10,781 nucleotides of DNA from Flavobacterium psychrophilum (GTDB lineage Bacteria > Bacteroidota > Bacteroidia > Flavobacteriales > Flavobacteriaceae). Below the pieces are notes generated by a model, which worked only from the letters and a program-made list of their open reading frames with translations, was not told the DNA's origin and made no database searches. This document shows, piece after piece, positions 6,779 to 10,781 of the stretch. The stretch covers positions 1-10,781 of the forward strand of contig CAMDQL010000059.1 in assembly GCA_945905915.1 (NCBI GenBank), written 5' to 3'. Made by a program: the position numbers and the translations under genes. Each line of letters opens with the position of its first letter. Position 1 is the first letter of the stretch.

Positions 6779-8848
6779 ATGAAAAAATTCATTATAAAAG
6801 GAAGTTTTGGGCTTCTTATTTTAACAACTTGCTTTTATTCTTGTAAAGCGAAGCAAGAGGCCGTGAAGCAATCAACATCTACTGGAATTAATCTTAATTT
6901 CATGGATAAATCAACCAATCCGGCCGATAATTTTAATAGATATGTAAACGGAACTTGGTTAGATAAAACCGAAATTCCTGCAGACAGAACCCGCTGGGGA
7001 AGTTTTGATGAACTTCGAAAAAACACCGATGATGACGTAATGATCATTTTAAAAGAAGCCATCAAAGACAAAACTATTGATCCTAAATCAGATCAGGCAA
7101 AAGCAATTAGCTTATATAAAACGGTTTTAGATACCGTAACCAGAAATAAACAAGGCATTGAACCTTTGAAACCATATTTGGCTAAAATTAATTCGGTTCA
7201 AACCGCTGATCAATTAGTTGCTTTATTAGCAGAAATGGAACCAGAAATGGGATTAGGTTTCTTTGGGAGTTACATTGGTGCCGATGCTAAAAACAGCAAT
7301 AAAAACGTAATTTATGTGGGAACTGGAAGTCTAGGTTTACCAGATAGAGATTACTATGTTTCCGATGCGCCAGACAACAAAGAAAAACGCGAAAAATATG
7401 TAGCTCACGTAACGAGAATGCTTCAATTCATAGGTGATTCTGAGGCATCAGCAAGTGACAATGCAAAGAAAATTTTAGCATTAGAAACTAAAATGTCAAC
7501 GGCTACTTTTGATAGAGTGGAACGCAGAGATAGAAGAAAAACCTATAATCCAATGAGTTTTTCAGATGTACAAAAATTAGTCCCTTCTGTAAAATGGGAG
7601 TCTTATTTTCAGTCAGTTGGAATGGGGAAAGTGGATTCTTTAGTGGTTTCCCAACCAAAATATTTACAAACAATAGAAACAATATTAAAAGACAACCAAG
7701 TTGAAGATTGGAAAGCATATATGCGCTGGACCGTTTTAAGAGGTTCGGCAGGAATTTTATCTACAACTATCGAAAATGCTAATTTTGATTTCTACGGAAA
7801 AACATTAACGGGAGCTGTAAAACAACGTCCGGCAGAAGAAAGAGCTTTAGCAACCGTTAACGGAAGATTAGGCGAAGCATTAGGAAAATTATATGTAGCT
7901 AAGAAATTCCCGCCAGAAGCTAAAGAAAAAGCTCAAGCAATGATTGCAAACGTTATGCTAGCTTTTGATAACCGAATCAATAATTTACCTTGGATGACAA
8001 AAGCAACCAAGGAAAATGCAAAAATAAAATTGAATAAATTCCGAGTAAAAATAGGTTATCCAGACAAATGGAAAGATTATTCAGCTCTTGAAGTTAAATC
8101 ACCAGAACAAGGCGGAACGTATTTTGATAATTCAAGAATGTACGCAAAATGGAGTCACAAGAAAAACATCGAAAAAATAGGTAAACCAGTTGACAAAGAA
8201 GAATGGGGCATGTCGCCTCAAACGGTAAATGCCTATTTTAGTCCAACCAACAACGAAATTGTATTCCCAGCGGCTATTTTACAACCGCCTTTCTATGATT
8301 ATAAAGCGGACGAAGCGGTTAATTATGGTGGAATTGGCGCTGTAATCGGACACGAAATTTCGCACGGATTCGACGATTCCGGTTCCAGATATAATGCCGA
8401 TGGAAATTTAGTAAACTGGTGGAGTGAAGACGATTTGAAACAATTTACAGGTCTTGGAAGTGCATTAGCAGACCAATATTCAGCATTAGAACCATTACCA
8501 GGCATTTTTGTAGATGGAAAATTTACATTAGGTGAAAACATCGGTGATTTAGGAGGTGTTAATGCAGCATACGACGGATTACAAATCTATTTAAAAGCGA
8601 ATGGAAATCCAGGGTTGATTGACGGATTTACGCCAGAGCAACGGTTCTTTATTTCTTGGGCAACCATTTGGAGAAGTAAAATGCGTGACGAAGCCATCAA
8701 AAACCAAGTAAAAACCGATCCACATTCACCAGGAATGTATCGTGCTTATGTGCCGTTACAAAATGTGGAAGCGTTTTACAATGCGTTCAATATTCAGCCA
8801 AATAATGGCATGTATGTTGTCCCAGAAAAACGTGTGAAAATTTGGTAA
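6779..8848 (+). CDS. pepO: M13 family zinc metallopeptidase (neprilysin/PepO type), putative lipoprotein
   Basis: This zinc endopeptidase of the neprilysin family has 689 residues, a usual length. The N-terminus is a lipoprotein signal: a hydrophobic stretch (8-17) ends in cysteines at 18 (LTTC) and 22 (FYSC), with a K/Q/E-rich tether after it. Cys22 is the more likely lipidated residue, though neither is a perfect lipobox. The M13 N-terminal domain spans about 45-430, including FNRYVNGTW (52-60). The catalytic domain shows NAYFSP (484-489, substrate-binding Asn-Ala), VIGHEISHGFDD (522-533) with zinc ligands His525 and His529 and catalytic Glu526, and GENIGDLGG (585-593) with the third ligand Glu586 and Asp590. 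DPHSPGMYR (647-655) carries the conserved His649 and Arg655. All catalytic residues are intact. It probably acts on peptides in the periplasm or at the cell surface. It lies 3 nt after the secreted propeller gene and is followed by a strong terminator, so the two form a likely bicistronic unit. The symbol is by family only. Confidence 0.95.
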   Translation: MKKFIIKGSFGLLILTTCFYSCKAKQEAVKQSTSTGINLNFMDKSTNPADNFNRYVNGTWLDKTEIPADRTRWGSFDELRKNTDDDVMIILKEAIKDKTIDPKSDQAKAISLYKTVLDTVTRNKQGIEPLKPYLAKINSVQTADQLVALLAEMEPEMGLGFFGSYIGADAKNSNKNVIYVGTGSLGLPDRDYYVSDAPDNKEKREKYVAHVTRMLQFIGDSEASASDNAKKILALETKMSTATFDRVERRDRRKTYNPMSFSDVQKLVPSVKWESYFQSVGMGKVDSLVVSQPKYLQTIETILKDNQVEDWKAYMRWTVLRGSAGILSTTIENANFDFYGKTLTGAVKQRPAEERALATVNGRLGEALGKLYVAKKFPPEAKEKAQAMIANVMLAFDNRINNLPWMTKATKENAKIKLNKFRVKIGYPDKWKDYSALEVKSPEQGGTYFDNSRMYAKWSHKKNIEKIGKPVDKEEWGMSPQTVNAYFSPTNNEIVFPAAILQPPFYDYKADEAVNYGGIGAVIGHEISHGFDDSGSRYNADGNLVNWWSEDDLKQFTGLGSALADQYSALEPLPGIFVDGKFTLGENIGDLGGVNAAYDGLQIYLKANGNPGLIDGFTPEQRFFISWATIWRSKMRDEAIKNQVKTDPHSPGMYRAYVPLQNVEAFYNAFNIQPNNGMYVVPEKRVKIW

Positions 8849-8869
8849 TCAAATATTCAAAATAAAATC

Positions 8870-8900
8870 AAATCCCATCTTTAGGTGGGATTTTTTATTT
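8870..8900. terminator. Intrinsic terminator, probably bidirectional, between convergent genes
   Basis: AAATCCCA (8870-8877) pairs perfectly with TGGGATTT (8886-8893). A T-G wobble and a C-G pair extend the stem to a TTTA loop (8880-8883). A T-rich run (8891-8900) follows on the plus strand, 21 nt after the M13 stop codon. On the minus strand the same hairpin is followed by a T-rich tract (complement of 8854-8869), so it can also end the EamA operon, whose last stop codon (8895-8897) lies within the T-run itself. Confidence 0.85.
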
Positions 8901-9818
8901 CTTCTTAATCGCTCTATTTACCAAATAAAGTCCGATAATCGTTATCGTTCCGCCAAGGATAATAGCAGTGGTTAAAGGTTCGTTGAACAACAAATAACCA
9001 AAAAACAATGCCACCATTGGATTAATGTACGCATACAAACTACTAATTTCGGTTGGTAAATTTTCTAAGGCATAAATAAACGCAATAAAGGTTAATACCG
9101 AACCAAAAACCACCAAATAACCAATTGACCACCAAGAAATCGCTGGAATTTCAGTCAACGGAACCGAAGTTCCATTGAATCCAATGACGCTCGAAATTAC
9201 AATACTGGAAATCAACATTTGCAATCCCAAACTAAAATACGGATTGAAATTCGTCTTATTTTCTTTAATATAAATCGATGATAGTGCCCAAGTAAAGGTA
9301 GCAATTACCGAAAGCAAAATTCCAAATCGGAATTCAGGTTCTAAGAAATCGTTGAGGGAATCGTAGAAAATTACACAAATACCGCTAAAAGCAACAACCA
9401 TTCCCACTACTGCTTTCCAAGATGTTTTTTCACCTCGAAACAAACTGATAATGACAATCCAAAGTGGAAAAATAGAACCAATAATAGCGCCCAAACCACT
9501 CGAAATATATTTCACACCCCAAGTACTCAATCCGTTACTCAGCATGAAATTCAAGACGCTCAAAACCAAAATCGTGCGCCATTGACGCTGGTTTGGCCAT
9601 GGATGTTTTTTGATTAAAAAGTAAAGCAGATATAACAAACCGCCAAAAAGTTGACGCAGCGCTACTAATTGCATCGGCGGCATGTGTTTGACACCTTCTT
9701 TGGAGGCAATCCAAGTAGTTCCCCAGAAAAAACTAATCCAAATTAGTGCTAAAATGGGTAACCCAATCGCATTTTTCTTTTGCTTGATATAATTATGAAA
9801 CACGCTAAAATAGGCCAT
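8895..9818 (-). CDS. EamA family (drug/metabolite transporter superfamily) inner-membrane transporter
   Basis: This 307-residue polytopic membrane protein has about ten hydrophobic segments arranged as two EamA repeats (about 20-152 and 165-301), the standard DMT length and topology. Family hallmarks include FFWGTTWIASKEG (30-42) in the first helix, PPMQLVALRQLFGG (47-60), the FALF-like end of repeat 1 (AIIGSIFPLW, 111-120) and, in repeat 2, YAYINPMVALFFGYLLFNEPLT (262-283), which carries the conserved P-x-x-A and N-E-P pattern. Members export small metabolites, amino acids or toxic compounds, but the substrate cannot be inferred. The start is the only reasonable Met; the next is residue 46, inside the first repeat. 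The gene begins 2 nt after the stop of the upstream SDR-like gene, so it is the last gene of a tight operon, ended by the hairpin at 8870-8900. Confidence 0.93.
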   Translation of the reverse strand: MAYFSVFHNYIKQKKNAIGLPILALIWISFFWGTTWIASKEGVKHMPPMQLVALRQLFGGLLYLLYFLIKKHPWPNQRQWRTILVLSVLNFMLSNGLSTWGVKYISSGLGAIIGSIFPLWIVIISLFRGEKTSWKAVVGMVVAFSGICVIFYDSLNDFLEPEFRFGILLSVIATFTWALSSIYIKENKTNFNPYFSLGLQMLISSIVISSVIGFNGTSVPLTEIPAISWWSIGYLVVFGSVLTFIAFIYALENLPTEISSLYAYINPMVALFFGYLLFNEPLTTAIILGGTITIIGLYLVNRAIKKK

Positions 9819-9820
9819 TA

Positions 9821-10660
9821 CTAAATTTCTTTTTGGAACGAATACCCTAAAATAATTTCCACTTTTTTGCTGGAAATCATTTTACCTTTCGATTCAGAAT
9901 GTTCGGCAAAGGTAGGCAATGGCAAATTCAAAATCTGAGCTTTATTTTGATAATATGCTTTGCGCGTTGGATGTTGAGGTGCCACAGCATTGAAGGTTTC
10001 TCCCCAGTTGCCCTGCTGTTCCGAAGTTTCGGAATGTTTCAGTATCGATTCAATAATTCCAATACAATCTTCTCGTTGAATCAAATTCACAGGAGCATCC
10101 GGATTTTCAACATTGGTTTTTCCCGCTAAAAATTTCGCTGGATGACGATCATCGCCAAGCAAACCACCAAAACGAATTACCGTAGTTTTAAAATTTAGAT
10201 TCGATTGTAAAAGTACTTCCACAATTGCTAACTGTTTTCCGCTTTCGGTATCAGGATTTGGTATTGTTTCTTCTGTAATTTCATCAATTGGAAAACCATC
10301 AGCATAAACGGAAGTAGAACTCACAAAAATTACTTTCTTTATGCCTGATTTTTCAATAAACGGAATTAGAGTTCTTATTTTATTTACGAATGTCGTTTCG
10401 AGCGAAGACGAAATTTCGCTTCTCAATCCAGGTGGAATATCAATAATCAAAACATTTGTTTCTTTCAGAAAATCTTCAATAGCCCCAATGATTTGTTGTG
10501 CTTCTAACTGAATTTGGAAAGTCAAAATCCCAGCATTTTTCAATACGTCTAACTTACTTTCTGAAGTCGTTGAACCTTTTACTTCGTATCCTTTTAAAAG
10601 TAATGATTTGGCTAAAGGTAAGCCAAGCCAACCGCAGCCGAGTATCGCAATTGTTTTCAT
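9821..10660 (-). CDS. Atypical SDR-like NAD(P)-binding protein (YeeZ/SDR_a5-like epimerase family)
   Basis: This 279-residue cytosolic protein has an N-terminal Rossmann fold. The nucleotide-binding motif GCGWLG (8-13) follows the first strand KTIAIL. VLIIDIPPG (70-78) and KKVIFVSSTSVYAD (108-121) are the strands leading to the active-site region. At the place of the classical Y-x-x-x-K pair, alignment by eye of PDTESGKQLAIVE (136-148) puts Ser140 at the Tyr position and Leu144 at the Lys position, so the canonical SDR catalytic pair seems absent, a feature of atypical SDRs such as the YeeZ group. The later RFGGLLGDDRHP (163-174) and FNAVAPQHPTR (223-233) fit that group as well. The function is unknown; it may bind NAD(P) without classical oxidoreduction. 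The ATG directly follows the stop of the upstream gene (TAAATG), which suggests translational coupling, and EamA begins 2 nt after its stop. Confidence 0.88.
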   Translation of the reverse strand: MKTIAILGCGWLGLPLAKSLLLKGYEVKGSTTSESKLDVLKNAGILTFQIQLEAQQIIGAIEDFLKETNVLIIDIPPGLRSEISSSLETTFVNKIRTLIPFIEKSGIKKVIFVSSTSVYADGFPIDEITEETIPNPDTESGKQLAIVEVLLQSNLNFKTTVIRFGGLLGDDRHPAKFLAGKTNVENPDAPVNLIQREDCIGIIESILKHSETSEQQGNWGETFNAVAPQHPTRKAYYQNKAQILNLPLPTFAEHSESKGKMISSKKVEIILGYSFQKEI

Positions 10661-10781
10661 TTAGGCTTCTTTTTTGACTAAAACATACTGCTCATTTTCT
10701 ATTTCCATATAGCCATAATCATAAACGAAATAATAAGTATTTCCTGTTTTTGTTTTTAAAATGGAGGTAAATATTTCAAAA
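10661..10781 (-). CDS. 3' end of an unidentified gene, cut by the window edge
   Basis: An open frame enters from the right edge of the window and runs about 39 codons to a TAA at 10661-10663, immediately before the ATG of the SDR-like gene. The visible C-terminus includes TKTGNTYYFVYDYGYMEIEN, and ends in EQYVLVKKEA. It is rich in aromatic and charged residues and looks like a soluble beta-rich tail. Zero-gap contact with the next gene on the same strand supports a real coding sequence in the same operon. I do not recognise the family, and the frame could be fortuitous because only 121 nt are visible. Confidence 0.6.
   Translation of the reverse strand, partial: FEIFTSILKTKTGNTYYFVYDYGYMEIENEQYVLVKKEA

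Noticed and set aside
6835..8541. Minus-strand open frames inside the M13 gene (6835-7071, 7503-7718, 8323-8541)
   Set aside because: They mirror conserved peptidase sequence, including the HExxH region, and encode nothing recognisable.
9899..10129. Plus-strand open frame of 76 codons antisense to the SDR-like gene
   Set aside because: It has no promoter, ribosome site or domain, and is fully explained by the opposite-strand gene.

Overview
The window looks like a stretch of a Flavobacteriaceae chromosome (Flavobacterium or a close relative). The DNA is AT-rich and start codons mostly lack a strong Shine-Dalgarno sequence. Two intergenic regions carry a TAnnTTTG motif, the Bacteroidetes -7 promoter element. 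The largest protein ends in a type IX secretion (T9SS) type A sorting domain, a system confined to the Bacteroidetes phylum.

Layout. (1) 1-153 holds no gene, only a weak AT-rich hairpin that may end the feo transcript. (2) 154-3291, minus strand: transcription order is a SCO/SenC thioredoxin-like protein (copper delivery to cytochrome oxidase), then feoA and feoB (ferrous iron uptake), with feoA and feoB 1 nt apart. The 80-nt gap between sco and feoA holds a -7 box and two overlapping GATA/TATC palindromes, a candidate metal-responsive operator. (3) 3292-3388 is a divergent promoter region. (4) 3389-8848, plus strand: a 1128-residue secreted Asp-box beta-propeller protein with a T9SS signal, then, 3 nt later, an M13 (neprilysin/PepO-type) zinc metallopeptidase lipoprotein. 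The pair ends at a clear intrinsic terminator. (5) 8895-10781, minus strand: a compact convergent operon with gaps of 0 and 2 nt, made of an unidentified gene cut by the window edge, an atypical SDR-like NAD(P)-binding protein, and an EamA/DMT-family exporter.

How they work together. sco, feoA and feoB form a plausible respiratory-metal group (copper for the oxidase, Fe(II) import for haem and Fe-S proteins). The secreted propeller and the lipoprotein peptidase are probably co-transcribed surface or periplasmic proteins, but their substrates cannot be read from the sequence. The last operon gives no clear pathway.

I found no RNA genes, mobile elements, CRISPR arrays or phage genes. I see no convincing new system here. 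The items most worth a second look are the feo operator candidate, the coupled propeller/M13 pair, and the choice of start codon for sco.
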